64,000 bases of DNA from assembly GCA_028288725.1 (NCBI GenBank), contig JAQGIC010000136.1, positions 28,086-92,085 on the forward strand, written 5' to 3'. The translations under genes were made by a program, and so were the position numbers. The notes beneath the pieces are model-generated. The model was not told the origin of the DNA and ran no database searches. It saw only the letters and a list, made by a program, of their open reading frames with translations. This stretch comes from Rhodospirillales bacterium (GTDB lineage: Bacteria > Pseudomonadota > Alphaproteobacteria > ATCC43930 > CGMCC-115725). Shown here piece after piece: positions 1-8,110 of the stretch (the first letter of the stretch is position 1; the number at the start of each line of letters is the position of its first letter).

Positions 1-670
1 CGGCGGCGCCGTCGGTGATCACGACCAGCAGCGCGCCCTCGTCCAGCCGGCGCGTCGCCCAGACCGCCGGATCGGTATCCGGCCCATAGGCGGTCGCGAG
101 GTCTTCCCGGCTCAGCTTGATGATCGCGGCCGCTCGGGCGAAGCGGGCGAAACGCTGCCGCCAGGCATCCGGATCGCCGACCAGGCTCGGCCGCAGATTG
201 GGATCCAGACTGACCACCAGCCGGGAGGATTCGCGCTCCGCGAACGCCAGCAGGGTGGATCCGACCGGTTCGATCGCGAGCGTGTAGGAGCCGAGCGCGA
301 TCGCCGCGACCGCCGGGTCGGGCGGAGGCAGATCGGCGCCGACCAGGTCGCGCTCGGCGCAATCATGGGCATGGAAGCCATAGGCGGGTTGCCCCGCGGC
401 GTCGGTCGACACGACGGCCAGCGGGGTCGGTCGCGCACTCCGCTTCAGCAGGGTGGTCCCGATGCCTTCCCGGGCCATGGCCTGGGCCAGAAACATGCCG
501 AACCGGTCGGTCGAGACGCCGCCCAGGAACCCGACCGGCAGGCCGAGCCGGGCGAGGCCGACCGCGACATTGAACAGCGAGCCGCCGGCGAGCGCCCTCG
601 CGGCGAGCGCCGTTCCGTCGGGTTCTCCCACGAACAGATCGATCAGGGCTTCGCCGCAGACGAGGATCAT
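1..670 (-). CDS. PfkB-family carbohydrate kinase (fructokinase-like), 3' end outside window
   Basis: The frame opens with ATG at 668-670 and stays open to the window edge, giving the first 223 residues. It begins MILVCGEALIDLF and has the PfkB N-terminal glycine motif GGSLFNVAVGLARLG near residue 36, then the usual NLRP segment. The C-terminal GAGD catalytic motif would lie beyond base 1. The family phosphorylates free sugars in the cytoplasm. The start lies 7 bp after the stop of the importer ATPase gene, so it is the distal gene of the polyol operon. In the Rhodobacter smo/mtl locus a fructokinase (MtlZ) accompanies the same importer. Substrate (fructose) is inferred from context only. Confidence 0.85.
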   Translation of the reverse strand, partial: MILVCGEALIDLFVGEPDGTALAARALAGGSLFNVAVGLARLGLPVGFLGGVSTDRFGMFLAQAMAREGIGTTLLKRSARPTPLAVVSTDAAGQPAYGFHAHDCAERDLVGADLPPPDPAVAAIALGSYTLAIEPVGSTLLAFAERESSRLVVSLDPNLRPSLVGDPDAWRQRFARFARAAAIIKLSREDLATAYGPDTDPAVWATRRLDEGALLVVITDGAA

Positions 671-677
671 GACCGGT

Positions 678-1781
678 CTAGTGGGTCAGCGGGTGGCGGA
701 CGAGATGAGGCAGCGCCTTCCCCGTCCCGTCGAACACCTGACCGGCGGCCGGATCGACGCCGAGGCGCACCGATTGATGGGGCGCCGTGCCGTCGCTGCC
801 CTCGATCTGCACGATGACCGGTCCGTCCCGGTCCAGATCGACATGGATGAGCGTCAGGCCGCCTAGGCGTTCCACCAGGCGCACGGTGCCCCCCAGCGGG
901 CCTTGGGGATCGAGCCGGAGCGCTTCGGGACGCAGGCCGAGCGTGACCGCGTCTCCGGTACCGACCGTGGCGGTCTCGACGGGAAGGGCCACCCGCGCGC
1001 CGCTGGGCAGGTCGACCGAGAGACCGGTCCCGTCGAGCCCGGTGACACGGCCTTTGAGGAAATTCATGCGCGGCGAGCCGATGAAGCCCGCGACGAACAG
1101 GTTGGCCGGATGGTGGTAGAGCTGCAGCGGCGTGCCGACCTGCTCGATCACGCCGGCCTGCAGCACGACGATCTTGTCGGCCATCGTCATGGCTTCGACC
1201 TGGTCGTGGGTGACATAGATCATCGTCGCGTTCAGCTCTTCATGCAGCCGGGCCAGCTCGATCCGCATCTGGCCGCGCAGCGCCGCATCCAGGTTCGACA
1301 GCGGCTCGTCGAACAGGAAGATCTTGGGGTTGCGCACGATGGCCCGGCCGATCGCGACGCGCTGGCGCTGGCCGCCCGACATCTGTCCGGGCTTGCGGTC
1401 GAGATAGGGCTCCAGCTGCAGGATGCGCGCGGCCTCGGCCACCTTCTTTTCCCGCTCCGCCTTGGGCACGCGGGCGAGGCGCAGCGCGAAGCCCATGTTC
1501 TGGCGCACGGTCATGTGCGGATAGAGCGCATAGGACTGGAACACCATGGCGAGGCCGCGGTCGGCCGGGCCGATGTCGTTCATGCGCTGGCCGTCGATGA
1601 TCAGGTCGCCGCCGCTGATCTCCTCCAGCCCGGCGATCATGCGCAGCAACGTGGACTTGCCGCAGCCGGACGGGCCGACGAACACGACGAACTCGCGGTC
1701 GGCCACTTCCAGGTCGATGTTCTTGATGACCGACAGGCTGCCGTAACTCTTTTGAATCTCGCGCAGGGTAAGCGTCGCCAT
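678..1781 (-). CDS. Polyol/sugar ABC transporter ATP-binding protein (SmoK/UgpC/MalK type)
   Basis: 367 residues, the normal length for a MalK/UgpC-type ATPase. The ABC domain shows Walker [10 protein letters not shown] (about 38-46), signature [13 protein letters not shown] (about 133-145), Walker [14 protein letters not shown] and switch histidine in YVTHDQ, followed by a C-terminal TOBE/OB regulatory domain. It powers uptake through the two permeases encoded just upstream in the transcript (stop of the MalG-type gene 11 bp before this ATG). The neighbouring binding protein points to sorbitol/mannitol-type polyols. One ATPase gene for two permeases implies a homodimer. Confidence 0.95.
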   Translation of the reverse strand: MATLTLREIQKSYGSLSVIKNIDLEVADREFVVFVGPSGCGKSTLLRMIAGLEEISGGDLIIDGQRMNDIGPADRGLAMVFQSYALYPHMTVRQNMGFALRLARVPKAEREKKVAEAARILQLEPYLDRKPGQMSGGQRQRVAIGRAIVRNPKIFLFDEPLSNLDAALRGQMRIELARLHEELNATMIYVTHDQVEAMTMADKIVVLQAGVIEQVGTPLQLYHHPANLFVAGFIGSPRMNFLKGRVTGLDGTGLSVDLPSGARVALPVETATVGTGDAVTLGLRPEALRLDPQGPLGGTVRLVERLGGLTLIHVDLDRDGPVIVQIEGSDGTAPHQSVRLGVDPAAGQVFDGTGKALPHLVRHPLTH

Positions 1782-1791
1782 GGCAGGTTTC

Positions 1792-2613
1792 CTATTTGAC
1801 CGCGCCGAAGGTCAGGCCGCGCACCAATTGGCGCTGGCTGAGCCAGCCGAAGACGAGGATCGGGGCGACCGCCACCGTGGAGGCGGCCGACAGTTTGGCG
1901 AAGAACAGCCCCTCGGGACTGGAGAAGGAGGCGATGAAGGTGGTGAGCGGGGCCGCCGCCGACGAGGTCAGGTTCAGGCTCCAGAACGCCTCGTTCCAGC
2001 ACAGGATCAGCGACAGGAGGCCGGTCGAGGCGACGCCCGGCAAGGTGAGCGGCAGCAGCAGATACCAGACCTCGCCCCAGGCCTTGGCGCCGTCCATCCG
2101 GCCCGCCTCCAGGATGTCGTTCGGCATTTCCTTGAAGAAGGTGAACAGCATCCAGACCACGATCGGCAGGTTCATCAGCCCGTAGATCAGGATCAAACCG
2201 ATGCGGGTATCGAGCAGGCCGGCGCCGCGGAACAGAAGATAGATCGGCACCAGCACGCCGACCGGCGGCAGCATCTTGGTCGACAGCATCCACAGGAGCG
2301 TGCCGCGCGTGCGGGTCGAGGGATGGAACGCCATGGCATAGGCGCCCGGGATGGCGAAGGCGAGCGCCAGGACCGTGCCGCCGACCGAGACGGCGATGCT
2401 GTTGAACGCGAAGCTGAGATAGTCGGCGCGCGACTGCACCTCGGCGTAGCTTTCCAGCGTCGGGGCGAAGATGAGCTGCGGCGGCGTCGCGATCGCGGCC
2501 CCCTCGGTCTTGAAGCTGGTCAGCACCATCCAGAAGATCGGGAAGAACATCAGGAGCGCGATGCCCCAGCCCAGGACGGCGATCAGCAGTTGGGCGGTCA
2601 GGCTGCTGCGCAT
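1792..2613 (-). CDS. Carbohydrate ABC transporter permease, MalG/SmoG type
   Basis: 273 residues with about six hydrophobic membrane segments, beginning with an N-terminal anchor around residues 10-32. The cytoplasmic EAA loop reads [20 protein letters not shown], matching the binding-protein-dependent permease signature that contacts the ATPase. It forms the translocation pore with the MalF-type partner encoded immediately upstream; 1 bp separates that stop from this ATG, so translation is probably coupled. Family assignment is secure; polyol specificity is inferred from the binding protein. Confidence 0.93.
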   Translation of the reverse strand: MRSSLTAQLLIAVLGWGIALLMFFPIFWMVLTSFKTEGAAIATPPQLIFAPTLESYAEVQSRADYLSFAFNSIAVSVGGTVLALAFAIPGAYAMAFHPSTRTRGTLLWMLSTKMLPPVGVLVPIYLLFRGAGLLDTRIGLILIYGLMNLPIVVWMLFTFFKEMPNDILEAGRMDGAKAWGEVWYLLLPLTLPGVASTGLLSLILCWNEAFWSLNLTSSAAAPLTTFIASFSSPEGLFFAKLSAASTVAVAPILVFGWLSQRQLVRGLTFGAVK

Positions 2614-2614
2614 G

Positions 2615-3559
2615 TCACACCTCCAGCCGGCGCGCGATCGTCCGCACCAGGAAAAACGCGACGATATTGGCGAGCAGGATCGCGATCACGCCGCCGGCCG
2701 AGGCGCCGCCGACGTCGAACTGGATCAGCGCGCGGGCATAGATCAGGAACGCGAGATTGGTCGTGGCGTTGCCCGGCCCGCCCGAGGTCGTGACGAAGAT
2801 CTCGGCGAAGACGGTCAACAGAAAGATCGTCTCGATCATCACGACCACGCTGATCGCCCGTCCCAGATGCGGCAGCGTGATATGGAAGAATTGCGCGATC
2901 GGGCCCGCCCCGTCCATCCGCGCCGCCTCGCGCTGCTCGTGATCCAGCGATTGCACGGCGGTCAGCAGGATCAGCAGCGCGAACGGCAGCCATTCCCACG
3001 ACAGGATGAGGATGACCGATGCCATCGGGTATTCGGCGAACCAGTCGACCGGCTCCAGCCCGACCGAGCGGGCGAGGAACCCCAGCACGCCGTAGATCGG
3101 GTGCATCATCAGGTTCTTCCAAATGAGCGCGCTGACCGTCGGCATGACGAAGAACGGCGCCACGACCAGCAGGCGCGCGATGTTGCGTCCCGGGAACGGC
3201 TGGTCGTACAGCACCGCCAGCAAGGTCCCGAACACGACCGTGATAGCCAAGACCGACCCCAGCAGGATCAGCGTGTTGCCGAGCGACGCCCAGAAATCCG
3301 GGTCCGTGATCAGAAAGCGGTAATTATCGATGCCGGCGAAGCCGGCCCCGGCCGGGTTCAGCAGATTGTAGTACTGGAACGAGAACCACAGGGTCATGAC
3401 CAGCGGCACGATCATCCACAGGAGGAGGACCGCGACGGAGGGGGCGACCAGGATCAGCGTGCCGGGCTTGCGCGCCTGACGCTTGGGCTTGGTGAATTCG
3501 ACGACGACGGAAATGGCGGCAACCCTCCAGAAAAGGGCGCCATGACCCCGAAGGGTCAT
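2615..3559 (-). CDS. Carbohydrate ABC transporter permease, MalF/SmoF type
   Basis: Up to 314 residues, with a first membrane segment near residues 35-55 and an EAA loop (EAARMDGAGPIAQFFHITLP). It is the second half of the polyol importer pore. The start is uncertain: the furthest upstream ATG (3557-3559) lies inside the right arm of a very stable hairpin (3539-3562), which would bury the initiation site. The first ~16 codons do not look like a MalF N-terminus. A good Shine-Dalgarno-like GGAGGG lies just after the hairpin, before codons around 3505-3515, so a non-ATG start there (for example ATT) or an unusual start is possible. The transporter assignment is unaffected. Confidence 0.9.
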   Translation of the reverse strand: MTLRGHGALFWRVAAISVVVEFTKPKRQARKPGTLILVAPSVAVLLLWMIVPLVMTLWFSFQYYNLLNPAGAGFAGIDNYRFLITDPDFWASLGNTLILLGSVLAITVVFGTLLAVLYDQPFPGRNIARLLVVAPFFVMPTVSALIWKNLMMHPIYGVLGFLARSVGLEPVDWFAEYPMASVILILSWEWLPFALLILLTAVQSLDHEQREAARMDGAGPIAQFFHITLPHLGRAISVVVMIETIFLLTVFAEIFVTTSGGPGNATTNLAFLIYARALIQFDVGGASAGGVIAILLANIVAFFLVRTIARRLEV

Positions 3560-3562
3560 GGC
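3539..3562 (-). other. Stable UUCG-tetraloop hairpin between binding-protein and permease genes
   Basis: Perfect 10-bp inverted repeat: GCCATGACCC at 3539-3548 and GGGTCATGGC at 3553-3562. On the transcribed (minus) strand the loop is TTCG closed by C-G, the exceptionally stable C(UUCG)G tetraloop. Only a short T-run follows, so it may act as a partial terminator or an mRNA-stabilising 3' hairpin. Such elements commonly sit after binding-protein genes so that the binding protein is made in excess over the permeases. The role is inferred; the structure is directly visible. Confidence 0.85.
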
Positions 3563-3575
3563 GGCGACAACATGC

Positions 3576-4907
3576 CTATTTCTGGTAGCCGGCCTGCTTG
3601 ACGGCGCGGTCGGTCGCCGATTGCGCCGCCTTCAAGGCGGCGTCGACGGCCATCTGTCCGGTCAGCGTCGCCGCCACCGTCTGGCCGACCTGGGTCCCGA
3701 TGCCCTGGAATTCCGGGATCGCGACAAATTGCGCGCCCAGATAGGGGCGGGGTTCCTTGGTGCTGCCGGTCGGATTGGCCGAATTGATCGCGTTCACGAC
3801 GAAGCCGGCAAACGGCGCCACCTTCTTGTATTCGGGCTGATCATAGGTCGATTGCCGGGTGCCGGGCGGCACCGCGACCCAGCCGTTCTTGTCCGCGACC
3901 AGCTTGATGTAGTCCTTGGACGTCGCCCAGGCGACGAAGCTTTCGGCCGCCGGCTTCTGCTTGGACGAGGCGGGGATGCCCAGGTTCCAGCTCCACAGCC
4001 AGGTCGGCCCTCCGGCATAGTCGCCGACCGGCATCGGCGCGAACCCGACCTTGTCCGAGACCTGGGACTGTTTCTTGTCGTAGAGCATGCCGCTCGCCAC
4101 CGTGGCGTCGATCCACATGGCGCAATGGCCGCCGGCGAACAGCGCGAGATTCTCGTTGAAGCCGTTCGAGGTCGCGCCCGGCGGTCCATCCTGTTTCAGG
4201 ATGTCGCTGTAATAGGTGATGGCCTTGTGCCATTCCGGCGTATCGAGCTTGGCATGCCAGCCCATGTCGAACCATTGGCCGCCGAAGGTGTCGACCAGCG
4301 AGGTGACATAGGCCATGTTCTCGCCCCAGCCCGGCTTGCCGCGCAGACACATGCCGTAGGTCTGGTGGGTCTTGTCGGTCAGCTTGTCGGCGAATTCCCG
4401 GATCTGGGTGTATGTGGGATGATCCGGCATCTTGAGCCCGGCCTTGTCGAACAGATCGGTTCGATAATAGGTCATGGCGCTCTCGGCATAGAACGGCAGG
4501 GCGTAGAGCTTGTCCTGATATGTGAGCGCATCGCGCACCGGCTTCAGCAGGTCGGCCGTGTCGTAGCTTGCCGGCAGATCCTCCATCGGCGCCAGCCAGC
4601 CCTGCTTCGCCCAGATCGGCACTTCGTAATTGCCGACCGTGACGATGTCGAACTGTCCGGCCTTGGTGGCGATATCGGTCGTGACGCGCTGACGCAGCAC
4701 GTTTTCCTCGAGCACGACCCAGCGGAGATGAATGTCGGGATGCTGCTTCTCGAACTCGCTCGAAAGCTTTTGCATCACGACCATGTCGCCATTGTTGACG
4801 GTCGCCACCGTAAGGGTGGCATCGGCGCGGGCGGCACCTGCCGGGATCAACCCGGACATCAGGGCAAGGCTCGCAACGGTCAAGGCGCGTGGGCAATTTC
4901 TGGCCAT
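3576..4907 (-). CDS. Extracellular polyol-binding protein (SmoE-like)
   Basis: 443 residues from the ATG at 4905-4907, which has GGAGGAG 6-8 bases upstream; a longer frame reaches 4973 but would run through the operator. A signal peptide ends around AGAARA, followed by the mature start DATLTVATVNNGDM. The segments EENVLRQRVTTDIATKAGQF and EVPIWAKQGWL are characteristic of the sorbitol/mannitol-binding SmoE family. It captures the polyol in the periplasm and delivers it to the permeases. The first gene of the operon, it is preceded by a 37-bp operator block (4941-4977) and followed by a stabilising hairpin. Confidence 0.93.
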   Translation of the reverse strand: MARNCPRALTVASLALMSGLIPAGAARADATLTVATVNNGDMVVMQKLSSEFEKQHPDIHLRWVVLEENVLRQRVTTDIATKAGQFDIVTVGNYEVPIWAKQGWLAPMEDLPASYDTADLLKPVRDALTYQDKLYALPFYAESAMTYYRTDLFDKAGLKMPDHPTYTQIREFADKLTDKTHQTYGMCLRGKPGWGENMAYVTSLVDTFGGQWFDMGWHAKLDTPEWHKAITYYSDILKQDGPPGATSNGFNENLALFAGGHCAMWIDATVASGMLYDKKQSQVSDKVGFAPMPVGDYAGGPTWLWSWNLGIPASSKQKPAAESFVAWATSKDYIKLVADKNGWVAVPPGTRQSTYDQPEYKKVAPFAGFVVNAINSANPTGSTKEPRPYLGAQFVAIPEFQGIGTQVGQTVAATLTGQMAVDAALKAAQSATDRAVKQAGYQK

Positions 4908-4940
4908 GCACGGCTCCTCCCTATCGATATGCACTCTTTG

Positions 4941-4977
4941 GCGAATTTGAGCATTCGCTCGGTGCATGAGCAATTAC
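4941..4977. promoter_or_regulatory. Operator/promoter block, copy 1, upstream of the polyol-binding protein
   Basis: Contains two direct TGAGCA half-sites (4948-4953 and 4967-4972), 19 bp apart (about two helical turns). 34 of 37 bases are identical to 5557-5593. It lies 33 bp upstream of the binding-protein ATG. The SorC-family regulator at 5631-6644 is the obvious candidate ligand, because SorC proteins bind repeated half-sites on adjacent helical turns. Binding is inferred; the repeat is seen. Confidence 0.7.
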
Positions 4978-4979
4978 TC

Positions 4980-5330
4980 TCAGCTTAGCGTGATGCCGTC
5001 AAGTGCCGTAGCCGGCGATCGGGCGCCGACGGCCTCGCGTCCGAGATGGCTGCCGTAGATCATCAACGCATAGTCGAGCGGGTCGATCCGCGGCAGCGCG
5101 ACCATCGGACAGCTTCCGGCCGCGAGGAGGCTCCGGTCGATCGGTCGTCCCCGTTCGATCGCCCGGCCGATGGCGGCGAATTGGCGTTGATGCTCGGGCG
5201 ACAGAAAATGGTCCGGCAGCAGCAGGTGGCTGACCGCGCGATAGGCCCGATTATCCTCCAGGATGGCGGCGATCAGCTCGCGCTCGGCATCCAGGATGCC
5301 ATAATGTCTCTCATAGTCCAGGCCAGCCAT
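4980..5330 (-). CDS. Stand-alone DnaB N-terminal-domain-like protein
   Basis: 116 residues from the ATG at 5328-5330 (AGGA 8-9 bases upstream). Residues ~14-70 (from DAERELIAAILEDNRAYRAV through PDHFLSPEHQRQFAAIGRAI to ERGRPID) match the helical N-terminal domain of replicative helicase DnaB in both pattern and length. The RecA-like motor domain is entirely absent. In DnaB this domain mediates hexamer assembly and primase/loader contacts; what a free copy does is unknown. It sits between a SorC regulator and the polyol operon on the same strand, with operator copy 1 starting right after its stop. It could be a regulator-like adaptor or a helicase-gene remnant; the frame is intact. Confidence 0.6.
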   Translation of the reverse strand: MAGLDYERHYGILDAERELIAAILEDNRAYRAVSHLLLPDHFLSPEHQRQFAAIGRAIERGRPIDRSLLAAGSCPMVALPRIDPLDYALMIYGSHLGREAVGARSPATALDGITLS

Positions 5331-5398
5331 GACGATCCTCGCGGCTGCTTGTTGTTTCCCGTCGCCCGCGTGGCGGGCGAGCCTGCGCGACCGTTCGA

Positions 5399-5524
5399 TC
5401 AGGAACGGCAGAGGGCACCGGAGCGACGGATTGACGGAGAATGAGCCGGATCGGAGGCGGCGCTGAGACCGGTTGGGTGCGGCTGACCCCGACCGATCGA
5501 CGCATGTGTGCGATACCACGCCAT
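5399..5524 (-). CDS. Short ORF (41 codons) behind a duplicated promoter/RBS, uncertain
   Basis: ATG at 5522-5524 is preceded by GGGGAGGG at the same distance (about 32 bp) from operator copy 2 as the binding-protein ATG is from operator copy 1. The segment from operator to ATG resembles the binding-protein leader throughout. The peptide begins MAWYRTHASIGRGQPHPTG and has no recognisable domain or signal peptide. It may be a leader peptide for the DnaB-N-like gene, a real small protein, or simply what remains after a promoter duplication. Confidence 0.3.
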   Translation of the reverse strand: MAWYRTHASIGRGQPHPTGLSAASDPAHSPSIRRSGALCRS

Positions 5525-5556
5525 GCAGAACCCTCCCCGATGCCTCATACTCTGTT

Positions 5557-5593
5557 GCGAATTTGAGCATTCGCCCGGTACGTGAGCAATTAC
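5557..5593. promoter_or_regulatory. Operator/promoter block, copy 2, downstream of the SorC regulator gene
   Basis: Near-identical to 4941-4977 (three mismatches in 37). TGAGCA half-sites lie at 5564-5569 and 5583-5588 with the same 19-bp phase. It is positioned to drive the short ORF at 5399-5524 and the DnaB-N-like gene on the minus strand. Two copies of one operator suggest that both transcription units answer to the same SorC regulator. Confidence 0.65.
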
Positions 5594-5630
5594 GTCCACC
5601 TTGCCGGTGGCGCGTCAAGCGTCGTCACAA

Positions 5631-6644
5631 TCAGTCCGCGAGAATGGCGGCCGCCGTCGGTTCGTCGGTGATCAAGCCGGACAGCCAGCCGCCCCTGAGC
5701 GCGGCGCGCAGCGCCTCGACCTTGAGGGGACCGGCGGCGACGCCGATCCGCGTCGGATGGGCCGGATCGTCGAGTGGAATCGCCATGACGCGCGCATTGG
5801 TGCCGTGGGCGACGACGCGGCCGTCCCGATCGAGCGCCCGCCCGCAAATTTCGCCGACGGCGCCGAGGGCGACGAGTTCGTCCATCTCGGCGTCGCTGAT
5901 GAAACCATCCTGATGCAGCGGCGCGCCGCGCGCGACGTCGCCGACACCGACGAATTGGGTATGGGCGTTGCGGACCAGATCGTGCAGCAGCCGATAGACG
6001 CGCTGCGCCTGCATCTGCGCCGCCTCCTCGATGCTGTCGGCGACCACGGGCATGGGCATCGGGTGGTATTCGGCACCGGTCAGATCCGACAGGCGCTGGA
6101 CCACCTCATAGGGGCTGGCGCGACCGAGCCGCGTGATGTTGCCGACCAGCGAGACGATGCGGTGCTGGGGACAGGGGGACTGGAAGACCTGGGCCACGGC
6201 ACTGCGGAGCGTGCGGCCGGAACCGATGGCGAGAATGACGGGGTTCGGCTGTGCCAGGACCGCCTCGATCTGTTCGGCAGCACTGACGGCGACATCGGTC
6301 GTTCCCTGGTCCGAATAGGGGACCACGTCGCAGAAGCTCAGCCCATAGCGCAGCAGCAGCTTCTCCGAAAGCTCGGCGCATTCGCTGGCCCGTCGCTCGA
6401 TCCGAAACTGGACCAGGCCGGCCGAGCGCGCGGTTGCGATCAGGCGTTGCGCCATCTGGCGGGAAACGTTCAAGCGCGCGGCGATTTCATCCTGCGTCTT
6501 GTCGCCGACATAGTAGAGCCAGGCGGCGCGCGTCGCCTGGTCCAGCCGCCGTTTGGCCCGATCCGGCTCAAGGCTCGACGCCGGCGCGAGACCGGAGTGG
6601 ATGGGCTTGCTCGCCCCAATGCGCGTTGTCTTCTTGCCTGACAC
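5631..6644 (-). CDS. SorC-family transcriptional regulator
   Basis: 337 residues, typical for the family. An N-terminal winged-helix region at about residues 45-75 contains KTQDEIAARLNVSRQMAQRL, and a C-terminal sugar-phosphate-binding domain contains the IGSGRTLRSAVAQVF segment. SorC/DeoR-like proteins sense phosphorylated sugars and control uptake operons; a SorC-type regulator (SmoC) accompanies the Rhodobacter polyol genes. Two identical operator blocks lie downstream of it, in front of the operon it most likely controls. It is transcribed away from the dehydratase gene at 6906. Confidence 0.9.
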   Translation of the reverse strand: MSGKKTTRIGASKPIHSGLAPASSLEPDRAKRRLDQATRAAWLYYVGDKTQDEIAARLNVSRQMAQRLIATARSAGLVQFRIERRASECAELSEKLLLRYGLSFCDVVPYSDQGTTDVAVSAAEQIEAVLAQPNPVILAIGSGRTLRSAVAQVFQSPCPQHRIVSLVGNITRLGRASPYEVVQRLSDLTGAEYHPMPMPVVADSIEEAAQMQAQRVYRLLHDLVRNAHTQFVGVGDVARGAPLHQDGFISDAEMDELVALGAVGEICGRALDRDGRVVAHGTNARVMAIPLDDPAHPTRIGVAAGPLKVEALRAALRGGWLSGLITDEPTAAAILAD

Positions 6645-6809
6645 GATCGTTCATCGCTGCTGGTGGGAGGCGCCGGAGCGGCGACCGCCTGAGACCTTGA
6701 GTGCGACGAAGCAGACGCGTCAACTCATCTTACGAGCGACGGGTAGCGGTGGCAGGCAAGCTCGGCTTCGCCGAGGCCGCGCCTCCTCGCCTCGAAAGAT
6801 TTAACATAT

Positions 6810-6823
6810 TGTGATATTTCACA
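6810..6823. promoter_or_regulatory. Palindrome TGTGATATTTCACA in divergent promoter region
   Basis: 14-bp near-perfect palindrome (TGTGA-N4-TCACA) in the AT-richest part of the 6645-6905 intergenic region, 82 bp before the dehydratase start. The half-sites look like those of CRP/FNR or GntR proteins, but CRP sites have a 6-bp spacer. A GntR-family operator is therefore more likely, for example for the regulator at 10432-11247. Nothing else notable is seen in this intergenic region. Confidence 0.45.
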
Positions 6824-6905
6824 GCAACGACTAGCCTGTCGGCTCGTGTGCGAGACGCGGACGCAATCCGCGCGCGCCGCCAAGGTGAAACGAGGGAGGG
6901 TGCCG

Positions 6906-8105
6906 GTGAAGATAGTCTCGATCGAGACGTTGCGAACCGCGGAGTTCGCCAATGTCATCTGGGTCCGTGTCCATACCGACAGCGGCCTGATCGGCCTGGG
7001 CGAAACCTTCTACGGCGCCGGCGCCGTCGAGGCCCACATCCACGATACGCTCGCCGGGCGCCTGCTCGGCCGCAACCCGCTGCACATCGAGGCGATCCAT
7101 CGCGACATGCTGAACCTGCCGATGGCACAGTCCAGCACCGGGGTGGAATATCGCGCGGCCTCGGCGGTCGATATCGCGCTCTGGGATCTGTTCGGCAAGG
7201 TGTGCGGGCAGCCGGTGCATCAGATGCTGGGCGGGCTGTGCCGTCCCAAGCAGCGGATCTACAACACCTGCGCCGGCTACGGTTATGTGCGCTCGACCAA
7301 CATCAAGCCGGTTTCCAACTGGAACCAGAGCGAGGTCGCGGGGCCGTACGAGGATCTGAACGGCTTCATGACCCGGGCGGACGCGGTCGCGGAAAGCCTG
7401 CTGGAATCCGGCATCACCGCCATGAAGATCTGGCCGTTCGACCCGGCGGCCATGGAAAACGACGGCATGTCGATCACGCCCACCCAGCTGAAGGCGGCGC
7501 TGGAGCCGTTCGAAAAGATCCGCAAGGCGGTCGGCGACAAGATGGAGATCATGGTCGAGTTCCACTCGCTGTGGAACCTGCCGATGGCGAAGAAGCTGGC
7601 GAAGATCCTCGAGCAATATAACCCGACCTGGTACGAAGATCCGATCCGGATGAATTCGCCGCAGGCGCTGGCGGAATATGCCCGCTCGACCAGCGTGTGG
7701 GTCTGCGCCAGCGAGACGCTGGGCAGCCGCTTTCCCTATAAGGACATGCTGGACCGCGACGCCATGCATGTGGTGATGGCCGACCTGTGCTGGACCGGCG
7801 GCCTGACCGAGGGCCGCAAGATCGCCGCCATGGCCGATACCTACCATCGGCCCTTCGCGCCGCACGATTGCATCGGCCCGGTTGGCTTCATCGCCGGGAT
7901 CCACGCCTCGTTCAGCCAGCCGAACACGCTGATCCAGGAGAGCGTGCGGGCTTTCTACACCGGCTGGTACAAGGAACTCGTCACCATTCTGCCGGTGATC
8001 GAGAACGGCTATGTGCTGCCGATGGAAGCGCCGGGCCTGGGCACCGAGCTGTTGCCGGCCGTGTTCGAACGCTCCGACTTGACCGTCCGCCGGTCGGTGG
8101 TGTGA
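6906..8105 (+). CDS. Mandelate racemase/muconate lactonizing enzyme-family sugar-acid dehydratase
   Basis: 399 residues from GTG at 6906, chosen because GAGGGAGG lies 7 bases upstream; an upstream ATG at 6846 lacks a ribosome site and adds an unnatural extension. Enolase-superfamily features: a capping domain, then a barrel with MKIWPF at strand 2, metal-ligand positions in MVEFH, YEDPIR and CASETLG, and the active-site APHDC histidine-aspartate pair. The family removes water from aldonic or aldaric acids. The exact substrate cannot be read; the SDR and MFS genes directly downstream suggest a hexonate or related acid. Confidence 0.88.
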   Translation: MKIVSIETLRTAEFANVIWVRVHTDSGLIGLGETFYGAGAVEAHIHDTLAGRLLGRNPLHIEAIHRDMLNLPMAQSSTGVEYRAASAVDIALWDLFGKVCGQPVHQMLGGLCRPKQRIYNTCAGYGYVRSTNIKPVSNWNQSEVAGPYEDLNGFMTRADAVAESLLESGITAMKIWPFDPAAMENDGMSITPTQLKAALEPFEKIRKAVGDKMEIMVEFHSLWNLPMAKKLAKILEQYNPTWYEDPIRMNSPQALAEYARSTSVWVCASETLGSRFPYKDMLDRDAMHVVMADLCWTGGLTEGRKIAAMADTYHRPFAPHDCIGPVGFIAGIHASFSQPNTLIQESVRAFYTGWYKELVTILPVIENGYVLPMEAPGLGTELLPAVFERSDLTVRRSVV

Positions 8106-8110
8106 GCACC

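Noticed and set aside
6810..6823. CRP binding site reading of TGTGATATTTCACA
   Set aside because: The spacer between TGTGA and TCACA is 4, not 6. Kept as a generic palindrome instead.
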